This document shows positions 45,509-56,395 of a DNA stretch of 64,000 nucleotides, in pieces. Under the pieces are notes generated by a model. That model saw nothing but the letters and a program-made list of their open reading frames with translations. It was not told where the DNA came from and searched no databases. The position numbers were made by a program, and so were the translations under genes. The DNA comes from Planctomycetota bacterium (GTDB lineage Bacteria > Planctomycetota > Phycisphaerae > UBA1845 > UTPLA1): the NCBI GenBank assembly GCA_016712275.1, contig JADJRI010000008.1, forward strand, positions 62,001 through 126,000, read 5' to 3'. Every line of letters starts with the position of its first letter. The first letter of the stretch is position 1.

Positions 45509-46987
45509 TCATCGCGGCATGGCGACTTTGGCGGTTTCGATGAATTCGCGAACGGAATCGTCGTGGGCGACATTCGAGAGATAGGCATCGAGCGTCAACT
45601 TGCCTTCCGCCCGACGGCCGGAGAAGAACTGGACAAAACCGAGAAGGAACTGGGCGTCCGCATCGTCGGGATTGGCGGCGACGTGCTGTTCGAGCATGTG
45701 GCGATGGGCCTCGAAATCCGCGGGGCTGCCATATACGGCGCGGAGATCGAAATCGGAATTGGCCAATGCGGGCGAGCGGGCCACGCCGCGTCGCACGGCA
45801 ATCGACGCATCGCGATATGCGCCAAGGGCATATTCCGCGAGACCGAGGGCGATTCGAACGCCGGCATCCTCGCCGGCGAGCACCACGGCGCGGACATATT
45901 CATCGCGGGCCTTGTCGTAGTCGCCGGACTCAAAGGCGCGGTCGCCGCGGCCGAGGGCTTCGCCGAGGTCGCGGGCAGTGGTTTGGACCTCGGGTGTCAT
46001 GCCCGTGACGCCCTGTGCGGGTGAATCTGCATGCTTGCGGCCGAATTCGTCGAGGGCGTTGGATTGAAGCGCCGACTGGCGGTGGGCCTCCATCTCGCGG
46101 GCGACGGCCTCGGCCTCCTCGATTTCTTCCTGGGTCATTTCGATATCAGTGGAAAGACTTTCGAAGACATCGCCTTCGGAATAGGCGCCGTAGGAGATGC
46201 CGCGGTAAACGCCGAAACCCGTCGTGGGATACAGCGGATATCGATAGGCATAGCCCCCGCCGTAATAGCCGCCGTAGTACGGATAGCCAAAGCCCGTTCT
46301 GCAAACGCCGCTGGAGTAGCGCGTGCCAGGGGTGTGGCCGATGATGGTGTTGCAATTTCGGGATGGGTAGGTGTAGCCGTTGCGAACGTTAATGCCGCGC
46401 ACGGCGCCGACCGGCCGCGGCGAGTTCCAATTGTTGCAACGGGTTTGATTGTTGCCGCCGTGGTTGACGTTGTTGTTTGAATTATTGTGGCCGGACCAAT
46501 ATCCGCGATTGCGGCCGGAGGCGTCGCCGGAGTTTCGGTTGATGGCACTGCCGTTTCGGCCGTAAGCGTTTTCGATGCGATGGCCGTTTGAGTTGGCATT
46601 TGCGTTTACGTTGCGATTGCCCTGGAGGCGTGAGATGCCGGAATTGCGGCCGTAGGTGTTGCCGATGGTCTGCCGCGGCGAGGCCCAGTTGTTGCTAGGT
46701 GGCCGGATTCCGCCGGTGTTGGTGGAGCTTCCGCGATTAACCGCGCCGAGATTCCGACCGCCGAGCGGCTGGCCGGCGCGATAGGTGCTTCTATATGCGC
46801 TGGGGCGGCTGGAGGGACGCGCCATCCGGCCGGAGATTCCCAGGCCGCCGCGATTTACGCCAAAGGAACGGGCGGCGTTGACCGGGCGCGACTGACGCTG
46901 GCCCCTGTTTTGGGCTTTGGCGTCTTCGGCTATCAGAGCAGCGGCCAACAAGGCCGCAAGAGCGAACGCGGGTGGTCGGAGAAACAT
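45509..46987 (-). CDS. Exported Asn-rich protein with C-terminal TPRs
   Basis: About 492 residues from MFLRPPAFALAALLAAAL at 46987, supported by AAGGAG 9 bases upstream. After the signal peptide comes a 230-residue low-complexity region rich in Asn, Arg, Gly and Ser (NRNVNANANSNGHRIENAYG). A Tyr/Gly stretch follows (YPYYGGYYGGGYAYRYP). The C-terminal 200 residues are TPR-like (ALGRGDRAFESGDYDKARDEYV, IALGLAEYALGAYRDAS, FLLGFVQFFSGRRAEG). Probably periplasmic or surface-located. Confidence 0.78.
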   Translation of the reverse strand: MFLRPPAFALAALLAAALIAEDAKAQNRGQRQSRPVNAARSFGVNRGGLGISGRMARPSSRPSAYRSTYRAGQPLGGRNLGAVNRGSSTNTGGIRPPSNNWASPRQTIGNTYGRNSGISRLQGNRNVNANANSNGHRIENAYGRNGSAINRNSGDASGRNRGYWSGHNNSNNNVNHGGNNQTRCNNWNSPRPVGAVRGINVRNGYTYPSRNCNTIIGHTPGTRYSSGVCRTGFGYPYYGGYYGGGYAYRYPLYPTTGFGVYRGISYGAYSEGDVFESLSTDIEMTQEEIEEAEAVAREMEAHRQSALQSNALDEFGRKHADSPAQGVTGMTPEVQTTARDLGEALGRGDRAFESGDYDKARDEYVRAVVLAGEDAGVRIALGLAEYALGAYRDASIAVRRGVARSPALANSDFDLRAVYGSPADFEAHRHMLEQHVAANPDDADAQFLLGFVQFFSGRRAEGKLTLDAYLSNVAHDDSVREFIETAKVAMPR

Positions 46988-47258
46988 GGCAAGCTCCTTT
47001 GAGGCGGGCGGGAATGGGAATATCGCTTGTATTCGTAGACACATTGTAATTGGGCGTGGTTAGGGGTTTCAAACAAGAATTTTTGGGAGATATTCGTGGG
47101 GGCCGTTCGAGCGGGGATTTGTGGAGAAATGCCGGGATTTTGCGGTTCGGGATGTGCCCTGAATCGGGCCAAGGGCCGTTTTGACTATGTCTCCGTGGTG
47201 GAGAGGAAAGTTCTTTTGGAGTGCATCCATTTCGAAAAAGTGTGCAGCTGATCGAGTA

Positions 47259-48520
47259 TTAGGACGCTGCCGAAACGCCGGCCACATGGCCGCTGCTCCA
47301 GGCCCACTGGAAGTTGTAACCACCTATGCGACCATCCACGTCGCAGATTTCGCCACAGAGAAAGAGGCCGGGGCAGACTCGTGATTCCATGGTGTCGAGC
47401 CGAATTTCCTTCAGGGGCACGCCGCCGGCCGTTACTTCGGCGACGGTAAACCCGCGATCACCGGTGACGGGCAGGCGCATGTTGGTGACGAGGCCGACCA
47501 AAGTTCGGCGGGCTTCACGGGTCAGTGAATTTGCGGGAATCGCTGGATTAATTCCGGCGGTCGTACACAGGGCGACGGCCATGCGCTGCGGTAGGCGGTC
47601 GATGAAAAACTTCGCCAGCCCGGATGTGCCGTGGCGCCGGGCGAATTCGATGATGGCGGCTTCCAGTGATTCGAACGTTTCGCCGGGGAGCCAGTTCATA
47701 AAGAGTGCCGCGCCGGCGTCAGTCTGTTTGGTGGTCAGATAATGTCTGCTGATGTCGAGCACGCCCGGGCCGGAGATGCCGAAATGGGTGCATAGCGTGG
47801 AGTTTGTGAATGCGATGAGGCGCTTGCCGGTGCCGGACCTTAATTCGATCGTCGCGGGCAGCGTCAGGCCGCTGAGCGATCGGATGAAGCAGGCATCGTC
47901 GAGAACGAGCGGCACGAGCGCCGGCAGAATGGCGGCGGTGAGCGAATGGCCGAGCGAGCGGGCGAGCTGGTAGCCGTGGCCGTCGGAGCCGGATTTCGGC
48001 AGGCTGCGGCCGCCGGTGGCGAGTATGACTTTTCGCGCGACGAGTTCGCCGAATGGGCCGCTTATCTGGAATGCCATTTTCGGCACTGCCGACTTGTTCG
48101 ATCCGTTCGACGCGCGCGGGGAAGCGTCTCGACGCCGACCTCTTCAGCGCGGAGGAGCGCCCGACAGGATGGTGGCCGCTCGATTCGACGTGGGAAAGAG
48201 TTTTCCGGTGTCTCGCGTTTCAGGGCAACGCCCTGTTCGCGAAAGAACTCGACGGTTTTCGCGACATCAAATCGACGGAGCACTTTGCGTATGGCGGCCG
48301 GCGTCGATCCGGCAAACGCGGACTCATCGACTTCGTCGTGCGTCACGTTGCACCGTCCGCCGCCGGCGACGAGGATTTTTGCGCCGAGCTTCGTCGCGCC
48401 GTCGAGGGTCACGACGCGCATGTTACAACTTCGTTGCAAAGCCGTTCGGCCGGCCCAGATGGCGGCCATGAGCCCGGCCGCACCGGCTCCGACCACTGCA
48501 ATGTCTGTATCGAACTTCAC
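47259..48520 (-). CDS. BaiN/HI0933-family FAD oxidoreductase, multiply frameshifted
   Basis: About 420 residues from the GTG at 48520 (VKFDTDIAVVGAGAAGLMAA). FAD motifs GAGAAGL, KLGAKILVAGGGRCNVTH, VILATGGRSLPKSGSDGHGY and the end GEICDVDGRIGGYNFQWAWSSG fit YhiN/BaiN. Between 48065 and 48200 the family sequence alternates among frames (TGKLFPTSNRAATIL, then RALLRAEEVGVETLPRA, then VERIEQVGSAENG, then MAFQISGP), needing three or four indels. Most shifts here are small, but this is the worst patch in the window. It may be real decay or a low-coverage stretch. Confidence 0.85.
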
Positions 48521-48625
48521 GCAGGCAGCATTCCGAACCCTTCGTGCGGCGTCAAGGCGCGGGTGCCAAAATGGCTGAATCAGAATAAGATTGACCAACG
48601 GTTTCAATTGAAAGGAGCCATGCCG

Positions 48626-50297
48626 ATGCCGGAGAACTCCCCCGCTTTCGCGCTACGATCAAGCAAAACAACATTGCTCACGATGACGGCGATGGTCATT
48701 GCAGTCGTGAACGCGAGCTACATTTATGCCCAAGCGCGCGCGGCGACCGCGGATCCCGAGGACCAGGCGGCATCCGGAATTGGCAGCGCTGTGGCCCGCA
48801 TCGAAACGCCGGTTCGGGATTTTGGAAGAATCACGCCGAGTGCGAGTCTTCAAACCGATTTTTCCATTGGGAACGGCGGCACGATTCCCCTCGAAATCCT
48901 TCGCATAGAGCCGACGTATGGCTGTGCGATTGTTGGCGATCCGCCCAAGTTTATACCGCCGGGCGAATCGCGGACGCTGACATTGAAACTCGACCCGGCG
49001 ACCCTTCGTGGATTCTTCGACAAGCAGATCGTCGTGACCACCAGCGATCCAACGAATTCGACGCTGATTCTTCGTATGCGCGGCGAGATGCGCCGGATCA
49101 TCGAGGTCTCACCGCCGGCGGCCGGCTTCGGGAAGAGCGAGCCGCATGAATTGCGAGAGCGCGTTCTTACGATCTCGAACGGGTCCTCCGAGCCATTCAC
49201 CGTCGCGACTGGAGCGCCCATCGCCAGCAGCGCCCTTTGTATTTCAATTGATCGAGACGGTGCGCGGCCGTGAGTACAAGCTGTTTGTCAACACGCGGCC
49301 GCCCTATCGCACGGGGGCGATTCGGTCCGACGTGATGCTGCGCACGAACATCGAATCTCAAATGGAGATTTTCGTCAGCGCGTATGCCATTGTTCCCGCC
49401 GATTTTGAGATGACGCCGCCGACCATTCCGATTCCGCCCATTCTTCAGGATGGCGAAGCGGCCTCGCTGCCATCGATTCAGATTTTGAACTTCAGCAACT
49501 ATGGCAAGAAGCCGATCCGCGTCACCGGCGCGACGTGCAGCGATTCCACGGTGAATGCCAGTGTGTTCGAGGTGATCGCCGGCAAGCAATATCGCGTGAC
49601 GGTGGAGCTTCCGCCGCGCTATCGGGCCGGGGGGACCGATCATTTTGTGACGCTGATCACGGATGATGAGGCGCATCGAGCGATCGAGATTCCGATCGGC
49701 CAGCAGGCGGCCCAGGCGCGGCATGCACAGGCCGCGGCGCCCGCGGCGACGCAACCGACCCAAACGGCAGCCGGCGCGAAGAAGAAGTTTCCGGCACTTG
49801 AGCTGATCGGCAAGGCGGCGCCGCCCATCGCGCTCACCACGCTCGACGGCGCGCCGGTGGGCAACCCGGAGTTTGAATTTCACCCGGCGACGGTGCTTAA
49901 TTTTTTTGCGGCGAACTGCCCGTATTGCAAGCGGCAGATTCCCAAAGTGGAGGCGCTGCGGGCGAAGTATGAGAGCCTTGGCGTGCGCTTCGTGAATGTG
50001 TGCGAAACGATGCGAACGCCGTTTACGCCCGATCAGGTGCGGGGGGTGATGGCCGACCTCAGCGCGAATCTCGAAATCGCGATGGATGCCGGAAATCGAT
50101 ACGGCCGATCATATCATGTCACGGGTTTTCCGGTTCTGTTCGTGGTGAAGCCGGACGGCACGATCGACCACGCGGTTTCGGGCGACAAGGCAAACCTGGT
50201 TCAGATGATCGAGGAAAAGCTGGATGCGCTGATCAGCGAGGGGGCGGTGGCCAAGTCACCGGCGGAGGATGGGCCGACGAGCCGGCCAGCGAGTTGA
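48626..50297 (+). CDS. Exported DUF1573-thioredoxin fusion, frameshifted
   Basis: About 557 residues. The ATG at 48626 (MPENSPAF) has AAAGGAG 8 bases upstream; the ATG at 48620 is too close. Signal anchor LLTMTAMVIAVVNASYIYA. DUF1573 domain VRDFGRITPSASLQTDFSIGN and PPGESRTLTLKLDP, then a second Ig-like part. C-terminal TlpA/AhpC-like thioredoxin domain with NFFAANCPYCKRQIP (CPYC active site), GVRFVNVCETMR and VTGFPVLFVVKPDG. The frame breaks at CCC 49233-49235, where one C appears lost (SSAPFVFQLIETVRG). Likely periplasmic thiol redox protein. Confidence 0.85.
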
Positions 50298-50371
50298 GGT
50301 GGTGCCAGGCGGGCACTTGCTACGCTCGGTTGGGTTGGTGCGGTTGAAGGATTTGGCATGGTGCCACTTGT

Positions 50372-50400
50372 GTGACATTAATAGAAAGTCCCCATTTTGG
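50372..50400. repeat. REP2-like element, diverged copy
   Basis: GTGACATTAATAGAAAGTCCCC-ATTTTGG, similar to the REP2 core. It lies 18 bases before the next gene. Confidence 0.5.
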
Positions 50401-50418
50401 CCTTAAGGGAATATTTCG

Positions 50419-51123
50419 ATGGGCCTGCGAGTGTGGCTGTTTATACTCTTGGTCTTGATTGGACTCGGCTTTTTGTTCTACGACGCGCGAATCACGGCGC
50501 TGCTTTATGCCCCATTAATCGTCTATCTGTTCGTTGAAAAGCAGCTTAGCCTCTCTAAGCTTCGGCGGATGAAGAGTCGATTGCGGACTCGAACGAATGC
50601 GGACATTCACTTTGAAGTTTCTCTCGTCGCGAGGCGTTACGATTTATCGGATTCCGACGTGGAACGGGTCTGGAGAGGAATTGCAAGATTCTACGCAGTA
50701 GAACCGGCGAAGTTCCGATCGACGGATTTGCTCGCAAGCGATCTAGCTGAATTGGGCGAGGACCCCGAACACAATGTGTATAACTTGCTGCCCGATATCC
50801 CGCGAGGCGGTTCAGCAGCAAAAGATCAGTGGGAGTCCTCCGGCGGGGAGTTTGATTTTGGTAGGCTTGTGGGCTTTATCATAGCGCGCGAACGCGAGTG
50901 CGGCGAACTGATCTTTCCACGAAAACCGGCCAGGAGGACAAAAGGGGGACATTCTGAATATGTCATACAGACGGCACTCTCCGTCGGCAGGCCGGCGTCA
51001 AGGGGCGGGCGGCCGCGCCAGGCGCTCGACCACGGCCACCGCTCCGCCTGCTCCACCAATTTCGCCCGGAGCGGTTTGCGCTGCACATATCGCATCACCG
51101 TGAACAGGTGGATGTCCTGCTGA
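50419..51123 (+). CDS. Membrane-anchored hypothetical protein truncated by a REP2/RAYT remnant
   Basis: The first 170 residues look real: two N-terminal TM helices (VWLFILLVLIGLGFLFYDA, ALLYAPLIVYLFVEKQL), then a charged cytoplasmic domain (HFEVSLVARRYDLSDSDVERVWRGI, FRSTDLLASDLAELGEDPEHN, LLPDIPRGG, FGRLVGFIIARERECGELIF). From about 50935 the frame reads into an inverted REP2 copy and then antisense to a transposase fragment, so the native C-terminus is lost. No family recognised. Confidence 0.6.
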   Translation: MGLRVWLFILLVLIGLGFLFYDARITALLYAPLIVYLFVEKQLSLSKLRRMKSRLRTRTNADIHFEVSLVARRYDLSDSDVERVWRGIARFYAVEPAKFRSTDLLASDLAELGEDPEHNVYNLLPDIPRGGSAAKDQWESSGGEFDFGRLVGFIIARERECGELIFPRKPARRTKGGHSEYVIQTALSVGRPASRGGRPRQALDHGHRSACSTNFARSGLRCTYRITVNRWMSC

Positions 51124-51310
51124 ATGGGAAACGCCTTGAAGCGCCCCTGCCAGACATGGCCGCTGGAGCGGGCGCATCGGTGAGGCGTGGCGAATGAAGC
51201 AAATCGGTGTTCGTTTGATCTTCTTCGCGACTCGCCGCGCTCGGTCGATCTGGCTCGATTGCCGGCTTCAAAAGAGTCACTGATATGACATATTCAAAAT
51301 GTCCCCCGTT
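50942..51310. mobile_element. REP2-flanked RAYT remnant
   Basis: Inverted REP2 copies at 50942-50968 (GGGGGACATTCTGAATATGTC) and 51281-51310 (GATATGACATATTCAAAATG). The core GACAT-ATTCAGA-ATGTC is a hairpin. Between them on the minus strand is the C-terminal part of a Y1 transposase. Confidence 0.7.
50996..51190 (-). pseudogene. RAYT/Y1 transposase C-terminal remnant
   Basis: Minus-strand fragment reading SGHVWQGRFKAFPIQQDIHL, then RYVQRKPLRAKLVEQAERWPWSSAW, the conserved C-terminal part of REP-associated transposases. The HUH domain and start are missing. It differs from the intact RAYT at 28315-28977 and is flanked by another REP family. Confidence 0.8.
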
Positions 51311-51487
51311 TTGTTCCGTTTTGTTCTTTTTTCCCGTTTTGTCGCACGTATGAATATTTTCGCGGCAGGCATGCCGACTCCGGATGCCGAGGATTCGGAC
51401 CGACACGGTCCGTCTCGCGTTAAGAATTCGCCATTTTCTGAGCAGCGGCGACTCATAAAGCAATGGCACACGGCTCGGAGCTCGAAA
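51191..51487. other. Intergenic, REP2 copy only
   Basis: Apart from the REP2 copy at 51281-51310 and a T-rich run after it, no gene, RNA or terminator was recognised. Confidence 0.45.
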
Positions 51488-53604
51488 TCAGGGGTGCAGC
51501 AGAATATCCACGAACGGCTCGATGTCGCGGCCGTCGCGCAGGCCGTCGCCATTCAGGTCGGCCCGGCTCAGCTCGCAGCCGGTGAAGTTTGTGGGATCGA
51601 CCAATGCTTCGACGAGCGGCGCCGCGTCATCGAGTGTCACCGCGAAGTCGCAGTTGACATCCCCCACGATCGGAAGCGGACAGCCATCGGGGCCGACGTT
51701 CAGTTCAAGCGGCGTCGCGGCACAGGCGTCGACATCATCGGGGACGGCATCGCAGTCTTCATCATCATCGGCGAGCGCCCAGGTCTCTGCGTGACGGCTG
51801 CCGGTGGTCCCGCCGCCAAACATGACGGCCCGGCCGCGAACTGTGTCATAAGCCAGCGCCGACCACATCGAACCCGGCGGCCGCTGCGCCAGATCAAGCT
51901 CTGTCCAGGCCGCGCCGTCAAACTGCCATACATCGTTTCGATAACTGCTGCCGCCCCCAGACGCGTTGCCGCCGAACAGCAGCACCACGCCGCGGTCGGC
52001 GTCGTAGGTCATGGAATGGCCGTACCGCGGCGCCGGGCCGGTCACGGCAATCTGCGTCCAGCTTGCGCCGTCAAACTCCCAGGTTTCATCGTTGCGAATG
52101 ACCGAGTTGTTGGGCTGGGGCACTTCGCCGCCGAAGAGCACGCATACGCCGCGACTCGCATCATAGGCCATCGCACAGTCGCGACGGGCGGAGGGGCCGG
52201 TGATGACCCGCTTCGTCCAGAAGGATCCGTTCCACTCCCAGGTTTCGTCCAGAATGCCGGCGGGGTCGGAGGTGCTGCTCGTGCCGCCGAATAGCACGGT
52301 CCGGTCGCGGGCGCTGTCGTAGGCCATGGCGCAACTGAATTTGGCAGTGGGCTTTGAGCCGAGGGTACGTTGGACCAAGTGTCGCCCGAGAGTTCCCAGA
52401 GGGTCGGCCCGGCGGATGAATTGTAAGCACCCCAGAAAATAACCACCTGCCGGGTCGAGTCATAAACCATGGCGTGCGCCTTGGCGAAATTCGGATGGAC
52501 CGCGACGTCGAGTTCGGTCCATTTCGCGCCATCCCACAGCCAGGTGTCGTCGTAAATCTGATTGCCGTCGCCGCCGAACAGCACCACCGCACCGCGATTG
52601 GCGTCGAATACCATCGCATGTTGCCGGCGATCGGCCGGGCAGCCGGCGCGCTCGACCCATTCGGTACCCTGATAAGCCAACGTGTCGCCATAAGTCGGCG
52701 TCGCGATGCCGGCAAACATCACGCACTCGGCGCGGGCCGCGTCGTACACCATCGCATGACGCATCCGGTGAGGGCTGCCGCCGGAGGTGATGACCGTCGT
52801 CCAGGTATCGCCGTCGTACTCCCGGGTGGCGGCATCACCCTCATCCCATGCGTCGGTCGAGCCACCGTGCTGAACCATCACGCCGCGGGCCGAATCGAAG
52901 GCCAAGGTGTGCCAGTAGTTGTGGGTTGGCCCGACCGGCCGCGTGGTCCACGCCACGCCATCCCATTCAAAGAGGCCGTTCAGGCGCGAACCATTAAACC
53001 CACCGGTCATCACCGTGACACTGCGGAGGCTGTCAAACGCCATCGCGGAGCGCGAGCGGGCCGGAAATCCGCCCACATCCCGCAGCACCCAGTGGCTGCC
53101 GTCGTATTCCCATGTGTCGCCCAGGTACTGGCTTGTGTTCCAGGTGAACCCGCCTGCCATCACGATGACCTGCCGGGCGCTGTCGTAGGTCATCACGTGA
53201 TCGTGCCGGCCGGGTGGCGGGTCGGGAATGTCGCGCGGGGTCCAAACGGCGCCATCCCATTCCCACGTGTCATTGACCGATTCATTCAGCGTCCCGGTGG
53301 GGTCGCCGCCGAAGAGGACCGTGACGCCACGCTGCGCATCAAAGGCGATGGCCATTCCGAAGCGGGCGGAGGGTCCGCTGTTCGAGCGACGGGACCAAAT
53401 CAAACCATTCCACTCCCAGGTCTCGGTCCCGGTAAACATCACGGCGACCTGGCGGATGGAGTCGTAGGCCATCTGGTGGCGGATCATGGGGTGCGGTTTG
53501 GCGGGCTGCCATGCGGGACAGGGATCGGCCTGGGAAGCCGAGGTGACACTCAGGCAAATCACCAGGATGCACAGCAATGCGAGGAAAATGCGGTCGATTC
53601 TCAT
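51488..53604 (-). CDS. Exported Kelch-repeat protein with dockerin-like C-terminus, frameshifted
   Basis: About 705 residues. Signal peptide IFLALLCILVICLSVTSASQ. Eleven or so Kelch-like units of pattern MAYDS-x-R-x3-V-x-(M/L)FGG then DTWEWDG-x2-W. The C-terminus has a thrombospondin-3-like acidic stretch (ALADDDEDCDAVPDDVDAC) and two EF-hand-type repeats (GDVNCDFAVTLDDAAPLVEAL; ADLNGDGLRDGRDIEPFV). The frame breaks near 52349-52351, where one C of a C run on the minus strand seems missing; restoring it joins SPTAKFSCAMAYDS. Probably cell-surface or secreted. Confidence 0.88.
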
Positions 53605-54141
53605 GCGAAGGAAGCCTCTTAAAGCAATGTCTTGGATCGACGCGGCGATTGCGGTTTTTCATCCAACCGGCCAACTTTCCGGCGGGCAGAAACGCGACGC
53701 ATTCAAGGAGCTTTTGGATTCTTCCAATCTAACGAAAATTCCCATGTTGGATCAACCCTGCGAGGGCAGTTCACGTCGAAGGTCGAGTACATTTTTTGCC
53801 ATTCTTTACAGGCGCCGATTTCTTGCTGCGTTTCCGCGCCGTGTGGGCTTTGTTCTTGGCTTTTTTTGCCGTCGCAGGCAGGGTCCGCCAGCGGGGATTT
53901 TGGTGGATTTGTAAAGCGTATCGGTGAGACGTGACGAATAGAGCGGTTAGGTGTTCGTTGGTTTTTCTCCGCTAGAGCACTTCACTGTTGGTCCGAGCCA
54001 CTCTGCGTTCTCCCTGCCCCGATTGGGGCCGGGCTAAACAGGTTAACTCGATCGTGAATTGCTATAAATGGCGAGTCAAGTTAGGCCGACCCGCCCTACC
54101 TGGATTGAATTGCGTGGTGCCAATGGCATGGCAGTACGCCG
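53605..54141. other. Intergenic, possible Lys-rich tail fragment
   Basis: No gene with a start is seen. On the minus strand about 53770-53880 one frame reads a basic peptide (ATAKKAKNKAHTARKRSKKS) ending at TGA, like a histone-like tail, but no start or upstream domain is visible. Confidence 0.4.
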
Positions 54142-55350
54142 CTACTTGCCGCTTACTTTCATTGCCTTTTCGACGGCTTTGGAGAGGGATTCGCGCTGAT
54201 TCGCGCCAGCGCCGGCGAAGGCGATTTTGCCTTCGGCATCGATGACGTAGTAAGTGGGCAGGCCGGTGACGAGGTATTTCTCGGCCACCTGATCGCCCTT
54301 GACGGCCGTTTCGAAGGTGTATTTCATCGATTTTATGTATTCGCCGGGATTGCCCTTCGGATCCCAGCAGCAGATGCCGATCACCCGCACGGGCTTGTCT
54401 TTGTAGGTTTCGTGGAGCTTTTGGGTTTCGGGAAGCGACATTTTGCAGAAGGTGCACCAGGTCGCCCAGAAATCCAAAACCACCACCTGGCCGCGAAGCT
54501 TTGAGAGGGTGATTGTTCCGCCGTCCGAGGTGGACAGCTTCCAATCGGGGGCCATCTGGCCGGGCTTGAGCAGGCTGGAATCCCATTTTTCGCTGAGCTG
54601 GCGCTTTTCAAATTCGCGCGGGCATGGCGGACGGAAATCGGCGGCGGTGAAGTTGGGACGAATATCGAGATTGGAGATGGAGAGCGTTCGCACGCCGCGG
54701 GCGAGCAGGCCCTTATGCACGCGATCGACGCGGCGCGGCAGGTGATCCTCCTGGCCGAAATACCAGCGGGCTTCGAGGCCGGCCATTTGGTAGACGACAT
54801 AGACGACATCGCAGGTGACGCCGCCGACCTCCTGAACGCCCTCGTAGGTTTGCACCTTGCCGTTTAGCTCATCGGAGAAGGGCGTGGGGTGGAAGAATTC
54901 GAGCATGTAGAGCTGCTTGGCCGCATCGAGCAGGACTTCGCCGCTGCCGATGTTCTGGGTCATCCAGTATCGCTCGTTGAGATTGCAGAGCGTGACGATT
55001 TTGCCGTCGCTGGCGACATCGAGCGACTTGGGCTCTTTTTCACCTTTCGAAGGCGAGATGGTGAGCTTGGCGCGGATGGCGGGCATGCGGGTTTCATTCG
55101 CGCCGAACATCCGATTGACAAAGCCGGTTCGCGCCGAGCGGGCCATGAACGTGCCCTTGATCGTCGGCAAGCGCATTGCAAGCTGGCCTTCTGCGGAGAA
55201 TTCGGCCTCGTAGGAACAGGCCTTGACGCGCTTGGTCGCGGCATCGGCCTGCCTTAAGACTTCGAGCGCCTTCGGATCCTGCGCAAGGACGAAAGCGGCA
55301 GGCATGACTGCAAATGCGACAAAGCACGTTGATAGGTTTCTGGTGTTCAT
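54142..55350 (-). CDS. Exported LolA-like/TlpA fusion protein
   Basis: 402 residues from MNTRNLSTCF at 55350. Signal peptide FVAFAVMPAAFVLA. The N-terminal 240 residues are beta-rich and LolA/DUF2092-like (YEAEFSAEGQLAMRLPTIKG, KIVTLCNLNERYWM, ARWYFGQEDHLPRRVDRV). The C-terminal TlpA-type thioredoxin has APDWKLSTSDGGTITL, VVLDFWATWCTFCKMSLPE (CTFC) and VTGLPTYYVIDAEGKI. It starts 19 bases after the stop of the preceding TlpA-TPR gene, so they form one transcript. Confidence 0.85.
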   Translation of the reverse strand: MNTRNLSTCFVAFAVMPAAFVLAQDPKALEVLRQADAATKRVKACSYEAEFSAEGQLAMRLPTIKGTFMARSARTGFVNRMFGANETRMPAIRAKLTISPSKGEKEPKSLDVASDGKIVTLCNLNERYWMTQNIGSGEVLLDAAKQLYMLEFFHPTPFSDELNGKVQTYEGVQEVGGVTCDVVYVVYQMAGLEARWYFGQEDHLPRRVDRVHKGLLARGVRTLSISNLDIRPNFTAADFRPPCPREFEKRQLSEKWDSSLLKPGQMAPDWKLSTSDGGTITLSKLRGQVVVLDFWATWCTFCKMSLPETQKLHETYKDKPVRVIGICCWDPKGNPGEYIKSMKYTFETAVKGDQVAEKYLVTGLPTYYVIDAEGKIAFAGAGANQRESLSKAVEKAMKVSGK

Positions 55351-55369
55351 GGGTGAATTTGCAATCGAA

Positions 55370-56395
55370 TCAGGCACCCTTTTGTTTCTTCTTGTATTCT
55401 TCCAGCCGGGTGGTTAGTTCGCGCTTGGTGCGTGGATCGTCCTCGCCGCATTTGGCGATGGCACGCTCCTGCATCTTGACGGCATCGTCCATTTTGCCCG
55501 TTTCCGAGAGAACGAGCGCATAGGTGTCGAGCACTTCGACCGAGTCTTCCTTGGAGACTTCCATCGCCTTTTTGGCCGCATCGGTGGCGAGCTTCAGATC
55601 GCGCACGCCTTCAAAATCCTGATGCTTGACGATCACCCAGGCCATCGTATTGAGGCCGTCGACTTCGGTTGCCGATTCGACAAACGCCCTGCCGTGCTTG
55701 GCGGCATCATCGGGCTTCTTCATCTTGACCAACAGAAGGTGATACATCGCGAGCTGATGTTGAATGCTCTTCGGGTCGAGCTTGAGGTATTCGGTCAGTG
55801 CCGTCTGCACGCCCTCCCACTTTTCGGCCTCGGCATTTTTCTGAATGTCCTCGGTCAACGACTTCAGCTTTTCCTGACGCTCGGCATATTGCGTATCGCC
55901 GCAGAGCTTGGCGACTTCCGCATCGAGCCCATTCATCGGGTGGCCGATCCATGCGATCTTTCCATCCTTCACGATAAAGGCACAAGGAATTCCGCCCTGA
56001 CCGGCCGCCTTCATAAAAGCGGCATTGGTCTTGCCCGCATCGTCGATGGCGACGGTGTAGCGCATTTTGGCGTCGTAGCCCTTGGCAAGGAATTTCTCGA
56101 CGGTCTCTTTTTTCTCGTCGCTGACGCCGATGATGTTGACGCCCTTGGACTTGAAGTGGTCATACATTTCGGACATGTGCGGAATGCTCATGACGCAGGG
56201 ACCGCACCAGGTGGCCCAGAACTCCACCACCGTCACGCTGCCGGGCTTGGCTTTGGCCAGATCAAATGCCTCGCCCTTGACCCAATGCTTGATGGCGAGC
56301 TGCGGGGCGACATCGCCCACTTTCAAACCGGCCTGAGCCGCCTGAATCGGAAAAACTAGTGCGGCCAGTGCCGCCGTGATGATCAATCGCTTCAC
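55370..56395 (-). CDS. Exported TlpA-type thioredoxin with TPR tail
   Basis: 341 residues. Signal peptide IITAALAALVFPIQAAQA. Thioredoxin domain GDVAPQLAIKHWVKG, VVEFWATWCGPCVMSIPH (CGPC), GVSDEKKETVEKFLAKG, and PCAFIVKDGKIAWIG. Then about 190 helical residues with TPR-like units (KWEGVQTALTEYLKLDPKS, AMYHLLLVKMKKPDDAAKHG, SVEVLDTYALVLSETGKMD). Periplasmic reductant or peroxidase-like role by family; the TPRs suggest a protein partner. First gene of the pair with 54142-55350. Confidence 0.9.
   Translation of the reverse strand: MKRLIITAALAALVFPIQAAQAGLKVGDVAPQLAIKHWVKGEAFDLAKAKPGSVTVVEFWATWCGPCVMSIPHMSEMYDHFKSKGVNIIGVSDEKKETVEKFLAKGYDAKMRYTVAIDDAGKTNAAFMKAAGQGGIPCAFIVKDGKIAWIGHPMNGLDAEVAKLCGDTQYAERQEKLKSLTEDIQKNAEAEKWEGVQTALTEYLKLDPKSIQHQLAMYHLLLVKMKKPDDAAKHGRAFVESATEVDGLNTMAWVIVKHQDFEGVRDLKLATDAAKKAMEVSKEDSVEVLDTYALVLSETGKMDDAVKMQERAIAKCGEDDPRTKRELTTRLEEYKKKQKGA

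Noticed and set aside
53770..53885. Lys/Arg-rich histone-like peptide on the minus strand
   Set aside because: No start codon or upstream domain; kept only as a note in the gap entry.
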